Part shown: positions 35,013-43,665 of the stretch, piece after piece
Numbering within the stretch: the stretch's first letter is position 1
How the letters are laid out: every line of letters begins with the position of its first letter
From: Victivallales bacterium
GTDB lineage: Bacteria > Verrucomicrobiota > Lentisphaeria > Victivallales > UBA1829
Direction: 5' to 3'
Length of the DNA: 62,947 nt
NCBI GenBank assembly: GCA_016285335.1
Contig: JAEEQO010000001.1
Span: forward strand, 1-62,947
The notes under the pieces: generated by a model
Databases searched by the model: none
What the model was told of the DNA's origin: nothing
The model's input: the letters and a program-made list of their open reading frames with translations, nothing else
Position numbers and translations under genes: made by a program

Positions 35013-37342
35013 GATTGCTTCTCCTGATGTCTCGAATAGGAAATGCGCGTATGGTTCATGGATTTGAACGTCTTCAGGAACGATTCCCGAATCTTCCACA
35101 GCTGTGCCATCGTGACGTTCGCCGCGTCGAGCTGCCGGCGCTGGAGCTTGCCGTTGAAGATCTTCTCGACCAGCGCGCGGACATTGTCCTCCGTCGGCTC
35201 GTCCAGGGAGCAGACCGCCGCCTCGCAGCAGTCCGCCATCATCAGGATCACGGCCTCGAGTTCCTCGGGCAGCGGTCCGGGGTAGCGGAACGGCTCTTCG
35301 GGCGGGGTCACGCCGGTGCGCTCCTTCTCTTTCTCGTAGAAGAACGAAATGAAGTCGTTGCCGTGGTGGCACTCGATGGCGCGTCGGAGCGGCGTTTTCA
35401 GCTTGTACTTTTTCGCCAGCTGGACGCCGTATTCGACATGGTTGCGGATGATCGCGGCGCATTCCGCCGGGAGCTGGCCTTTGGACATGTCCTTTCCGCT
35501 GGCGTTCTCCGTGAACTTCTCCGGCGAGGCGAGTTTCCCGACGTCGTGGAAAAGCGCGTACGCCTGGACCTTCAGCGACATCGCGCCCACACAGTCCGCC
35601 GCCTCCTCCGCCAGAAGCGCCACACGTTCGCTGTGATGGTAGGTCCCGGGCGCCTCCAGCTGAAGCTTTCTCAGCAGAGGATGATTGCGGTCGATCATGG
35701 AAAGGTAGGACATGTTGCAGGTCACGTCCAGCAGCGTCACCAGCAGCATGATCAGCACGACCGCGACGCCCGCGGTCACGATGCCGTTCACAGCGGGCAT
35801 GACCAGGCAGGATCCGAGCTGGTTGACGTCGATGTCCATGACGGGTTTCTTCCACAGGAAAACGGATTTGACCGTGCGCCAGAGGAAGGCGAGGATGTCG
35901 GGATTCTCCTGGAAGATGATGGCGGAAAAGAGCATCGTGACCGTACACGACACGAACGCCCGGATGAAGAACTTCGGGTAATCGAAAACACGACGCACGA
36001 AAAATGTGCTCATGGCGCACACGAACAGCCCAGTGGCGAACGCCGGGAACGACAGGTCAAGCGCCACGGCGGAAACGCCCGCCACGAAGAGTCCGGCGAA
36101 CACCGCCGACCGGCCGCCGTAGATCGAGGCGATCACCAGCGCCGGCAGGGCGAACGGCATCGCCAGGTACAGCGGTATCTTCGCCGCGAGGCGGCCGTCC
36201 AGGATCCACTGGTTGAACAGCTTCATGATGCCGCAGTTGAACAGCAGCGAGAAAATGACGATGAATCCGATCAGCCAGATCGAGCGGTTGTTGCCGAAAA
36301 GCTCGGGATGGACGCGAAGGATGAAAATGCAGGTGAAGACGACCAGCAGCGCCACCAGCAGCGTCTTGTGGGAAAGGGTCTTCCAGGTACGCTGGTCCAG
36401 CCGGTGTATCTCGTACTGCCGCCTGTATTCCTTGAGCAGTTCGAAGTCGGGCTTCGAAAGGGGCTCCCCGTTCCCGGAGATCAGGATCTCGCCTTTCCTG
36501 TGCAGGATGTCCTTCAAGGCGGCGATCTCCTTTTCGATCTTCTCGTCTCTGCGCTTGTCGGTCAACTCCTTGTCGACGCGCAGATTGCCTTCCCTGTAAA
36601 GAATGCCAAAGAAATCCTTCAGCTTGCCGGGGTCCAGCTGGATGCGCTGTTCTTCGGAAAACAGGGACAGCAGGGCATTCACGGTCTTTCCGGCGGCGCT
36701 CTCCGGCGTCTGAATATCGGAAAGCCTGGAAACGCTTTCGCGCAGTTCCGCGTCCTGGATCATGACGGTCTTTGCGGAATCCTCCGGGCGGACTTCCTCC
36801 TGCCGCGGTTCCGCGATGCCCTGTTCGACGATCGCCGACATATATCCGGCGGCGGTCGCCCCCCGCTCCTTGTCCCGGCTCAGTTCCAGCAGGATGGAAT
36901 ACAGGTACGGCTGAAGCTCTTTCACGAATGAGGCGATCCAGACGTCCGTGGTATTCAGCGGCTCGTACGCCTTTTCTTCCTTGTCGGCGGCGTCGCGGCG
37001 CTGGATCTCGTCCATCATGGTCCTGTAGCCGTCGAGGATCCTCTTCGTCCGGTTCGTCTCGATCCTGAGGTACAGGGGGAAACTCCGTTCGATCTCGCCG
37101 CGGAGGCGTCCCTCGTCCTTCTTGTCCTTGCATTTGAAATCGATCTTCGCGACGATGTCCTCCTGCACGGGGTCGCCCTCGTTCAGCTGAGGCAGGTCGC
37201 TCTCGTTCGGCATCTTCCAGAGCAGCAGCACGCCGGTCGCGAACACCATCAGGATCATCAGGAAGGACACGGCTTTCGAACGCTGCAGGAAGCCGCCGAA
37301 CGCATTGATCTTCTCAACGAAACCGTTTTTCTCCGTACTCAT
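35009..37342 (-). CDS. pgpH: 7TM-HD phosphohydrolase (PgpH-like c-di-AMP phosphodiesterase)
   Basis: A 777-residue membrane protein with an N-terminal helix (about 27-46), a large extracytoplasmic HDED-like domain to about 330, a cluster of seven transmembrane helices (about 335-560) and a cytoplasmic HD domain. The HD domain shows YHHSERVALLAEE, FHDVGKL and ECHHGND. The arrangement equals PgpH (YqfF), which hydrolyses c-di-AMP to pApA. It precedes ybeY and follows phoH as in many bacteria. ATG at 37342 is preferred (AAAGG upstream); GTG at 37360, overlapping the phoH stop, is the alternative. A c-di-AMP cyclase is not in this window. Confidence 0.9.
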   Translation of the reverse strand: MSTEKNGFVEKINAFGGFLQRSKAVSFLMILMVFATGVLLLWKMPNESDLPQLNEGDPVQEDIVAKIDFKCKDKKDEGRLRGEIERSFPLYLRIETNRTKRILDGYRTMMDEIQRRDAADKEEKAYEPLNTTDVWIASFVKELQPYLYSILLELSRDKERGATAAGYMSAIVEQGIAEPRQEEVRPEDSAKTVMIQDAELRESVSRLSDIQTPESAAGKTVNALLSLFSEEQRIQLDPGKLKDFFGILYREGNLRVDKELTDKRRDEKIEKEIAALKDILHRKGEILISGNGEPLSKPDFELLKEYRRQYEIHRLDQRTWKTLSHKTLLVALLVVFTCIFILRVHPELFGNNRSIWLIGFIVIFSLLFNCGIMKLFNQWILDGRLAAKIPLYLAMPFALPALVIASIYGGRSAVFAGLFVAGVSAVALDLSFPAFATGLFVCAMSTFFVRRVFDYPKFFIRAFVSCTVTMLFSAIIFQENPDILAFLWRTVKSVFLWKKPVMDIDVNQLGSCLVMPAVNGIVTAGVAVVLIMLLVTLLDVTCNMSYLSMIDRNHPLLRKLQLEAPGTYHHSERVALLAEEAADCVGAMSLKVQAYALFHDVGKLASPEKFTENASGKDMSKGQLPAECAAIIRNHVEYGVQLAKKYKLKTPLRRAIECHHGNDFISFFYEKEKERTGVTPPEEPFRYPGPLPEELEAVILMMADCCEAAVCSLDEPTEDNVRALVEKIFNGKLQRRQLDAANVTMAQLWKIRESFLKTFKSMNHTRISYSRHQEKQS

Positions 37343-37356
37343 GGCATGGACCTTTC

Positions 37357-38358
37357 TCACTTGCCGCTTTTTTCATAGGCGCGGATGATCTTTTCCACCA
37401 GCGGATGCCGCACCACGTCGCGTGCGTCGAACCGGCAGATCTGCACGCCGTCGACGTCCGCCAGGCAGTCCAGCGCATGCGGGAGCCCGGACTGTCCGCG
37501 CGGGACATCCGCCTGCGAAGGATCGCCGCAGACCACGCACTTCGAATGGAATCCGAGGCGGGTCAGGAACATGAACATCTGTTCGTTGGAGGCGTTCTGC
37601 GCCTCGTCCAGGATCACGAACGCATGGTTCAGCGTCCGGCCGCGCATGAACGCCAGCGGCGCCACTTCGATCACGCCGCGGGACATCAGTTCCTCGGCGG
37701 CTGCGTAGTCCATCATCTCGTGGAGCGCATCGTGCAGGGGGCGCAGGTACGGGTTGATCTTCTCCTGAAGTGTGCCGGGCAGGAATCCGAGGTTTTCCCC
37801 CGCCTCGACCGCGGGGCGCGTCAGGATGATGCGGTTGTATTTCCCGGCGACAAGCAGGGAAACGGCCATCGCCATGGCGAGATAGGTCTTGCCGGTGCCG
37901 GCGGGGCCGACACCGAACACGAGGTCTTTTCCGCGGATGGCACGGATGTATGTCAGCTGGTTCGGGGAACGCGCGGAAACGTCCTTCTTGCCGGGGCCGA
38001 CCGTGACGCGTTCGGCGAAATAGGTGCCGAGATCCTGTTCGCGTCCCTCGCGCCAGGCGTCAAGCGCCAGGTCGAATTCGGACTGGTCCAGACGGCGGCC
38101 GCGTTCTTTCTGAAGGCGGCGGAGTTCGCGCAGGAATCCGTCGCCGCGTTTGTCAGGGGTATCCTCCACGCACATCGCCCAGGATTCGCGCGAGGCGAAC
38201 TTCACGCCGAGACCGTATTCCGCGGCGGACAGGTTCGCGGTCAGGTTCCCGGCGAACGCCGATTCCAGCGCGCCGGGGCTGTCGAAATAGACGCGTCCCC
38301 CGCCGGTCTTACTGTCGGGAGAGGCGCTGTCGGGATCCTGTTCCGTGGCTTCTTGCAT
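37357..38358 (-). CDS. phoH: PhoH-family ATPase
   Basis: A 333-residue PhoH protein. The Walker A motif is VGPAGTGKTYLAMAMAV, Walker B FVILDEAQNASNEQMFMFLTRLG, and GDPSQADVPRGQSGL follows. The N-terminal part has the AEYGLGVKFASRESWAMC segment of the KH-like leader domain. PhoH is a predicted RNA-linked ATPase and helicase, commonly co-transcribed with ybeY, as here. It starts 12 bases after the LysM gene stop. Confidence 0.95.
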   Translation of the reverse strand: MQEATEQDPDSASPDSKTGGGRVYFDSPGALESAFAGNLTANLSAAEYGLGVKFASRESWAMCVEDTPDKRGDGFLRELRRLQKERGRRLDQSEFDLALDAWREGREQDLGTYFAERVTVGPGKKDVSARSPNQLTYIRAIRGKDLVFGVGPAGTGKTYLAMAMAVSLLVAGKYNRIILTRPAVEAGENLGFLPGTLQEKINPYLRPLHDALHEMMDYAAAEELMSRGVIEVAPLAFMRGRTLNHAFVILDEAQNASNEQMFMFLTRLGFHSKCVVCGDPSQADVPRGQSGLPHALDCLADVDGVQICRFDARDVVRHPLVEKIIRAYEKSGK

Positions 38359-38370
38359 GGAGTGTAAAAC

Positions 38371-39366
38371 TTACTTCGAAGAGGCGGGAAGCAGGACTCT
38401 TTCCTCTTTCACGGCGGGGATGACAAGTTTCATGCCGGGCTTCAGGAAATTCGGCTTCCCGTTCAGAAGCTGCTTGTTCGCGTCAAAAATGATCTCCCAC
38501 GCGGTGCCGTCATGGTAGAGCGACTTGGCAATCACGGAGAGGGAGTCGCCGTCCTTCACGACATACTCGGTGGAAGGCTTTTCGGAATCAACAACAGTTT
38601 TTATCCGATAGCGTTCCAAAGGCAGGACTTCACCGGGTTTCGCGGCATCCTTCTTCGCGTCTTTGGCGTCCTGAGCTTTCGCGGTCTTCGCGGGCTCGTC
38701 CTTGATGCCCTTGGCGGCGCGGACTTCGGCCTTGCGCTGTTCCATGATGTCCTCGTCGGTCATCACGTTGATCTTTTCGAGGCCGGCGGCCTTGCAGAGA
38801 TCGACGGCGGCGTTCAGGTCGGCGGAGGCGGAATTCGGGCGGCCGTAAAGGATCACGGCGATGTCCTTGTTCGTCTTCCCCGTCTCGTTCAGCGTGCTCT
38901 TCAGGGCAGCGGTGGTCACGCGTTCGCCGTTGACGGCGTACACGCCTTCCACTCCGTCCTCGGCGGGGAACACGTCCACGCGCATGAACTTCGCGGGAGC
39001 GGCGGGCTTCGTCTCGACCGGCTGCGGCTTCACTTCCTGCACCTGCTGCTTCTTGTCCTGCGGCTTGGCCGCGGCGGGCGTCTCGTCGACTTTCTTCACG
39101 GGAGCGGCGACGGCGGCCTTGTCTTCCTTGGCAGCGACGACCGCGACAGTCTCCTTGCCGTCGACGGGACGGGGCTCGCCGAACGCTTCCGCATAGGCGG
39201 GGTTGCCGTCCGGCATTTCCTCGGGCGGCTGCCAGTCGGGATAGGAGGACTGGATTCCGGGGGTCCAGGCTTCAGCGTTTTCGTCGTCCGGCGGCGGCAC
39301 ATCGGAAGCGCAGGAGACGAGGACGGACATGACGGCGAACGAAACGGCAAACGAAAGCGTTTTCAT
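38371..39366 (-). CDS. LysM lipoprotein with possible ExbD/TolR-like domain
   Basis: A 331-residue lipoprotein: signal MKTLSFAVSFAVMSVLVSC with lipobox VLVSC, then a Pro/Ala/Lys-rich linker. A central segment (FMRVDVFPAEDGVEGVYAVNG..ALKSTLNETG..IAVILYGRPNSASADLNAAVDLCKAAGLEKINVMT) resembles the periplasmic domain of ExbD/TolR, and a LysM domain (YVVKDGDSLSVIAKSLY to KPGMKLVIPAV) lies near the C terminus. It should bind peptidoglycan. The start at 39366 is fixed by GGAGG. The ExbD likeness is my reading and is unconfirmed. It lies 59 bases after fabF and leads the phoH series. Confidence 0.75.
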   Translation of the reverse strand: MKTLSFAVSFAVMSVLVSCASDVPPPDDENAEAWTPGIQSSYPDWQPPEEMPDGNPAYAEAFGEPRPVDGKETVAVVAAKEDKAAVAAPVKKVDETPAAAKPQDKKQQVQEVKPQPVETKPAAPAKFMRVDVFPAEDGVEGVYAVNGERVTTAALKSTLNETGKTNKDIAVILYGRPNSASADLNAAVDLCKAAGLEKINVMTDEDIMEQRKAEVRAAKGIKDEPAKTAKAQDAKDAKKDAAKPGEVLPLERYRIKTVVDSEKPSTEYVVKDGDSLSVIAKSLYHDGTAWEIIFDANKQLLNGKPNFLKPGMKLVIPAVKEERVLLPASSK

Positions 39367-39425
39367 GGGGAACCTCCGAGAAAAAAGTAATAATGAAAAA
39401 ACTGAGCTTGGAATAAACTGATCTG

Positions 39426-40691
39426 TTACCGGACGCGGCGGAGCGCGATGACGCCGTTGTGTCCGCCGAAGCCGAGGTTGGTGTTGATCGCGACGTCCAC
39501 CTTGCGTTCGCGGGCGACGTTCGGCGTGTAGTCCAGGTCGCACTCGGGGTCGGGCGTCGTGTAGTTGATGGTCGGCGGGATGATGCCGGTCTCAATGGCC
39601 TTCGAAGCGATGATGGTCTCGAAACCGCCGGCCGCGCCGAGGCCGTGCCCCATGGAGCCCTTGGTGCTGCTGATCGCCATCTTGCGGGCGTGGTCGCCGA
39701 AGAGCGACTTGATCGCCTGGGTCTCGCAGAGGTCGTTGAGGTGCGTGCTGGTGCCGTGGGCGTTGATGTAGTCCACGTCTTCCGGGTTCAGTCCGGCGTT
39801 GTCCAGCGCCATTTGGAACGCGCGCATGCCGCCGACGCCGCCGTCGATGGGCGCGGTCATGTGGAACGCGTCTCCGGTGGCGCCGTAGCCGACGACCTCG
39901 GAGTGGATCCGGGCGCCGCGCTTCACGGCGTGTTCGTATTCTTCCAGGATCAGCACGCCGGCGCCCTCGGACATCACGAAACCGTCGCGGTCGCGGTCGA
40001 ACGGACGGCTGGCGAGTTCGGGCGTGTCGTTGAAATGGGTGCTCATGGCCTTCATGGAGCAGAATCCGGCGTAGCCCAGGCGGGTGATGGAGGATTCCGC
40101 GCCGCCGGTGATCATCATGTCCGCGCGTCCGTCGGCGATCGCGTCGAAGCTCGCGCCGATGGCGTGCGTCGCGGTGGCGCATGCGGAGACGACCGAGAAG
40201 TTCGGGCCGCCCGCGCCGCAGCGGATGGAGATCATGCCGGATGCCATGTTCGTGATGATGGACGGGATCATAAAGGGCGAGATGGCGCGCGGACCTCTGC
40301 TCATAAGCACGGCGCACTGAGCCTCGATGGTGCGCAGGCCGCCGATGCCGCTGCCGACGACCACGCCGACGCGGGTCGGGTCGATGCCGCATCCTTCATC
40401 CCTGAGATCGACCGGAAGTCCGGCGTCGCGCCGGGCCTCGTCGAACGCGACCAGAGCGTACGTGACGAAGGTGTCGACTCTGCGGTAATCCTTTTCCGAC
40501 ACGATGCCCGACCAGTTGAGGTCCTTCACCTCGCCGCCGACCTGCGTCTTGAATCCCTCCGGATCGAACAGGGTCACGCGGCCGATGCCGCACCGCCCGT
40601 TCACCACGGAATCCCACATGGTATTCACATCGTTTCCCACACAGGAAACCGCACCGTATCCGGTTATTACAACTCGACGTCTGTTCATCAT
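39426..40691 (-). CDS. fabF: 3-oxoacyl-ACP synthase II FabF
   Basis: A 421-residue ketosynthase. The N terminus MNRRRVVITGYGAVSCVG, the active-site Cys in FSVVSACATATHAIG, and His residues in NAHGTSTHLND and GHGLGAAGGFE form the Cys-His-His triad. It elongates acyl-ACP in fatty acid synthesis. Two consecutive ATGs (40691, 40688) make the exact start uncertain. It follows acpP by 77 bases and is the last fatty acid gene. Confidence 0.97.
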   Translation of the reverse strand: MMNRRRVVITGYGAVSCVGNDVNTMWDSVVNGRCGIGRVTLFDPEGFKTQVGGEVKDLNWSGIVSEKDYRRVDTFVTYALVAFDEARRDAGLPVDLRDEGCGIDPTRVGVVVGSGIGGLRTIEAQCAVLMSRGPRAISPFMIPSIITNMASGMISIRCGAGGPNFSVVSACATATHAIGASFDAIADGRADMMITGGAESSITRLGYAGFCSMKAMSTHFNDTPELASRPFDRDRDGFVMSEGAGVLILEEYEHAVKRGARIHSEVVGYGATGDAFHMTAPIDGGVGGMRAFQMALDNAGLNPEDVDYINAHGTSTHLNDLCETQAIKSLFGDHARKMAISSTKGSMGHGLGAAGGFETIIASKAIETGIIPPTINYTTPDPECDLDYTPNVARERKVDVAINTNLGFGGHNGVIALRRVR

Positions 40692-40768
40692 ATAGTATTG
40701 TCTCCGGTCGCAAATAGAAAAAAAGGGGTCACTCAGGACGAATGACCCCGGGAAACGAAGGAAAGAGA

Positions 40769-41020
40769 TTATTCCTTGGCAGCAGCCGTCTTGCTCTCGA
40801 TGTACTTGATCGCATCGCCGACGGTCTTCAGGCCTTCAGCCTCTTCGTCCGGAATCTCGGAGGAGAATTCTTCTTCCAGAGCCATGATGAGCTCCACGAT
40901 GTCGAGGGAGTCGGCATTCAGGTCTTCGACGAAACGGGCGTCATCGGTGACCTGGTCGGGGGCGACTGCGAGCTGCTTCACGATGAGCTCTTTGACTTTT
41001 TCTGCGATTTCGATGGACAT
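40769..41020 (-). CDS. acpP: Acyl carrier protein
   Basis: An 83-residue acidic helical protein carrying the phosphopantetheine attachment Ser in the [18 protein letters not shown] motif (DSL at about 37-39). It shuttles growing acyl chains between Fab enzymes. It sits between fabG and fabF, as in many genomes, and is probably transcribed from its own strong promoter as well as from fabD. Confidence 0.97.
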   Translation of the reverse strand: MSIEIAEKVKELIVKQLAVAPDQVTDDARFVEDLNADSLDIVELIMALEEEFSSEIPDEEAEGLKTVGDAIKYIESKTAAAKE

Positions 41021-41071
41021 TTTAAATCCTTTCGTATTTGTGAGAAGGGTTGGTTTTTCGTTTTCAACAAC

Positions 41072-41112
41072 GTGTACAGACTATAATATACACCGTTTTT
41101 GCGTTTTTGCAA
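41072..41112 (-). promoter_or_regulatory. Promoter of acpP-fabF with overlapping inverted repeat
   Basis: Minus strand TTGCAA (41112-41107), 16-base spacer, TATATT (41090-41085). An inverted repeat GTGTA-N12-TACAC (41072-41093) covers the -10 and start region and could be a regulator site. The placement allows acpP to be expressed at higher level than fabD and fabG. Confidence 0.55.
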
Positions 41113-41180
41113 ATCCCGTGCACGCTTTTTTGCGTTTTTATCGTCTTATTATCGTGTTTTTCCGGTACGGACGCGATTCC

Positions 41181-41924
41181 TTACATCAGGAAGCCGCCGC
41201 AGACGTTGATGACCTGGCCGGTCACGTAGTCGGAATCCGGGCCGCAGAGGAACGCCACGACGTTCGCCACATCCTGAGGTTTGCCGCCGCGCTTCAGCGC
41301 GATCAGGTTCAGGAACTGGGCCTTGGCTTCCTCGGGAAGTTTTTCGGTCATGTCGGTCATGATGTAGCCGGGAGCGACCGCGTTCACCATGATGTTGCGG
41401 CTGCCGAGTTCCTTCGCCACGGACTTCGTGATGCCGATGACGCCGGCCTTCGAGGCGGAGTAGTTGACCTGCCCGGCGTTGCCGGCGCGGCCGACCACGC
41501 TGGAGATGTTCACGATCTTGCCGTAGCGCGCCTTCATCATGGGACGGATGGCGGCTTTGGTGAAGTTGTAGGTGCCCTTCAGGTTGACGGCGATCACGGC
41601 ATCCCAGTCGGCCTCGCTCATGCGCATGAGCAGGTTGTCCTTGGTGATGCCGGCGCAGTTCACGAGGATGTCGAGACGGCCGAATTTGTCCATCACGGTC
41701 TTCACGGCCGCTTCGGCGTCTTCGGACTTCGCCACGTTCGCCGCGATGGCGATGGCGTCGATGCCCTGCGCGACGAATTCCGCCACGGTCTTGTCCGCCG
41801 TTTCCTGCATGATGTCCACGACCGCGAGCTTCGCGCCTTCCTTCGCCAGGCGTTCGCAGATCGCGCGTCCGATGCCGCGGGCTCCGCCCGTCACCAGCGC
41901 CACTCTGTTTTCGAGTTGACTCAT
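41181..41924 (-). CDS. fabG: 3-oxoacyl-ACP reductase FabG
   Basis: A 247-residue short-chain dehydrogenase. The NADPH site is VTGGARGIGRAI, NCAGI follows, and the catalytic Ser-Tyr-Lys set is seen in NISSVVGRAGNAGQVNYSASKAGV. It reduces 3-oxoacyl-ACP. It follows fabD by 75 bases and precedes acpP across a promoter-bearing gap of 160 bases. Confidence 0.97.
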   Translation of the reverse strand: MSQLENRVALVTGGARGIGRAICERLAKEGAKLAVVDIMQETADKTVAEFVAQGIDAIAIAANVAKSEDAEAAVKTVMDKFGRLDILVNCAGITKDNLLMRMSEADWDAVIAVNLKGTYNFTKAAIRPMMKARYGKIVNISSVVGRAGNAGQVNYSASKAGVIGITKSVAKELGSRNIMVNAVAPGYIMTDMTEKLPEEAKAQFLNLIALKRGGKPQDVANVVAFLCGPDSDYVTGQVINVCGGFLM

Positions 41925-41999
41925 TGTGTTTCTCCTGATTCTTTTTCAGAATGTTGGGGTTGTTATATTCGATCGTTTGAAATTATTTGATGATAAATA

Positions 42000-42911
42000 T
42001 CAGGCGTCCGCGAGGCCGGCCGCGCCGGACACGTTGTGCAGGGCGGCGCCGGGCAGGATCTTCTTCACGAGACCGGTCAGGACCGTGCCCGGTCCGAACT
42101 CGACGAAGCGTTCCGCGCCGAAGCGCTCCGCCATCACGCGCACGCAGGTGTCCCAGCGGACGCTTCCGGCGACCTGGGAAACGAGGTTTGCGCGGATTTT
42201 CGCGGGGTCGGATTCGGGCTCGCCCGTGAAATTCTGAAGCACGGGGAACTTCGGCGCGTTCATGGGCGTGGCATCCAGCACGGGAGCGAGCGCCGCGCCC
42301 GCGGAGGCCATCATGCGGCTGTGGAACGCGCCCGCCACGTTCAGAGGCAGCGCCCGCTTCACGCCGCGTTCCTTCAGGATGCCGCAGGCTTTCAGCACCA
42401 GGTCCTTCACGCCGCTGATGACGATCTGGCCGGGCGAATTGTAGTTCGCCACGTCGATGCCGCATTCCGTGCAGACCTCCGCGATGACCGCGGGATCGCC
42501 GCCGATGATCGCGGCCATGCCGCCCTCGGCTTCATGGCAGGCGGCGTCCATCAGCGCGGCGCGCTTCGCCACGAGCTTCAGGCCGTCCTCGAACGCGAAC
42601 GTCCCGGCGGACGCGAACGCCGCGTATTCGCCGAGGCTGAGTCCGCCCGCGGCCACGGCTTCCTCGCCGGGATGCTTTTCCAGCCAGGCGGCCAGGCATG
42701 CCATGCTGGTCGTATAGATCGCGGGCTGGCAGTTCGCCGTCGCGGTAAGGTCGGATTCCGGCCCTTCAAAGCAGAGCTTGGAGAGGCTGCGTCCGAGCAC
42801 GGCGTCGGCACGGTCGAAGACCGCCTTCGCGGCGGGAGACGCTTCGTACAGGTCCTTCCCCATGCCGACTGCCTGGGCGCCCTGCCCCGAGAATAAAAAT
42901 GCTGTTTTCAA
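42000..42911 (-). CDS. fabD: Malonyl-CoA:ACP transacylase FabD
   Basis: A 303-residue transacylase. It has FSGQGAQAVGMGKDLY at the N terminus and the nucleophile Ser in GGLSLGEYAAF (usual GHSLGE, with Leu for the His). The catalytic His is in AGAFHSRMM. It loads malonyl groups on ACP. The start codon is TTG at 42911 with AAAGGAC upstream, an uncommon choice; no ATG lies nearby. It heads the fab series with its own promoter at 42984-43011. Confidence 0.95.
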   Translation of the reverse strand: MKTAFLFSGQGAQAVGMGKDLYEASPAAKAVFDRADAVLGRSLSKLCFEGPESDLTATANCQPAIYTTSMACLAAWLEKHPGEEAVAAGGLSLGEYAAFASAGTFAFEDGLKLVAKRAALMDAACHEAEGGMAAIIGGDPAVIAEVCTECGIDVANYNSPGQIVISGVKDLVLKACGILKERGVKRALPLNVAGAFHSRMMASAGAALAPVLDATPMNAPKFPVLQNFTGEPESDPAKIRANLVSQVAGSVRWDTCVRVMAERFGAERFVEFGPGTVLTGLVKKILPGAALHNVSGAAGLADA

Positions 42912-42983
42912 TGTCGTTGTCCTTTCCTGAATAAAGGTCTTCCGCCGGATTCTTCTGCTCCGCCGAAAAAAAGCAAGCTTAAT

Positions 42984-43011
42984 AAAATATCACGATTTTC
43001 CGAAAATGCAA
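42984..43011 (-). promoter_or_regulatory. Promoter of fabD
   Basis: Minus strand TTGCAT (43011-43006), 16-base spacer, TATTTT (42989-42984), giving a leader of about 70 bases. It lies close to the hairpin repeat that ends tsaC. Confidence 0.5.
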
Positions 43012-43030
43012 GTTGCGCGGGTGATATACA

Positions 43031-43082
43031 GCTCCAGTGCCGTTGCGAAGCAAGGCACTACCGCAGTGGAGGCGCCGCCTCC
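43031..43082 (-). repeat. Hairpin repeat copy ending tsaC
   Basis: Minus strand: GGAGGCGGCGCCTCCACTGC, GGTAGTGCC, TTGC-ttc-GCAA, c, GGCAC. The outer stem is GTGCC/GGCAC and the inner one TTGC/GCAA. The first part of the repeat supplies the last codons of tsaC and its TAG stop (43060-43058). The stem differs in sequence from the array at 2622 yet keeps pairing. Confidence 0.7.
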
Positions 43083-43660
43083 AGCATTTCCTCCGTGACC
43101 GGGCCCGGACGCAGGATGCTCCATGCGCCGGAACGTTCGACTTTGATCACGGTCGACGCGACGGAATCCGGCGGGATCGACCCGCCGTCCAGCACGCCGT
43201 CGGGCGGCAGCGCCAGCGACGCCAGCGCTTCGTCCACGGTATGCGCGGGCGGCTGCCCCGAAAGGTTCGCGCTGGTCGAGGCGAGCGGACGGCCATACGC
43301 TTCCAGCAGACGCAGCAGGCCGGGGTGGTCCGGGATGCGGAATCCGGTGAACACCTCGCCGTCCGGCACGATCAGCGTGACGGGTCCGGGACAGAATGCC
43401 GCGGCGAAACGCTTCGCTGTCTCCGGCATGGCGGGGAAAGCGGCTTCGGCGGCCTGGCGCGAGGCGAAAAAGAGCGTAAGGAGCTTGGACGCGGGACGCC
43501 GTTTCATTTCGTAGATCTTTGCGCGGGCCGCCTCGTGCGCGGCGTCGCAGACCAGCCCGTAAACGGTTTCAGTCGGCACGAGCAGAACGCCGTCCTCACG
43601 CCGCAGGATTTCGCAAAAAAAAGAGGCGGCGGAATCTCCGCCGCAGGACGTTCTCTCCAT
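43058..43660 (-). CDS. tsaC: L-threonylcarbamoyladenylate synthase (TsaC/Sua5/YrdC)
   Basis: A 200-residue YrdC-fold enzyme making threonylcarbamoyl-AMP for t6A37 of tRNA. Signature parts are LLVPTETVYGLVCDA, KRRPASKLLTLFF, FCPGPVTLIVPDG, RIPDHPGL and LASTSANLSGQP. No extra Sua5 C-terminal domain is present. It starts 5 bases after the ftsB-like stop, so it is probably translationally coupled. Codons 6-16 contain a terminator (43615-43644), and the last codons and stop come from a hairpin repeat (43031-43082). TcdA at 6.5 kb acts later in the same modification. Confidence 0.9.
   Translation of the reverse strand: MERTSCGGDSAASFFCEILRREDGVLLVPTETVYGLVCDAAHEAARAKIYEMKRRPASKLLTLFFASRQAAEAAFPAMPETAKRFAAAFCPGPVTLIVPDGEVFTGFRIPDHPGLLRLLEAYGRPLASTSANLSGQPPAHTVDEALASLALPPDGVLDGGSIPPDSVASTVIKVERSGAWSILRPGPVTEEMLEAAPPLR
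43615..43644 (-). terminator. Intrinsic terminator inside the start of tsaC
   Basis: Minus strand GCGGCGGA-gat-TCCGCCGC (43644-43626) followed by CTC and eight T residues (43622-43615). It has all features of a Rho-independent terminator but lies in codons 6-16 of tsaC, encoding CGGDSAASFFC. Translating ribosomes would keep it open; transcripts not being translated should stop here. Confidence 0.7.
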
Positions 43661-43665
43661 GGGGA

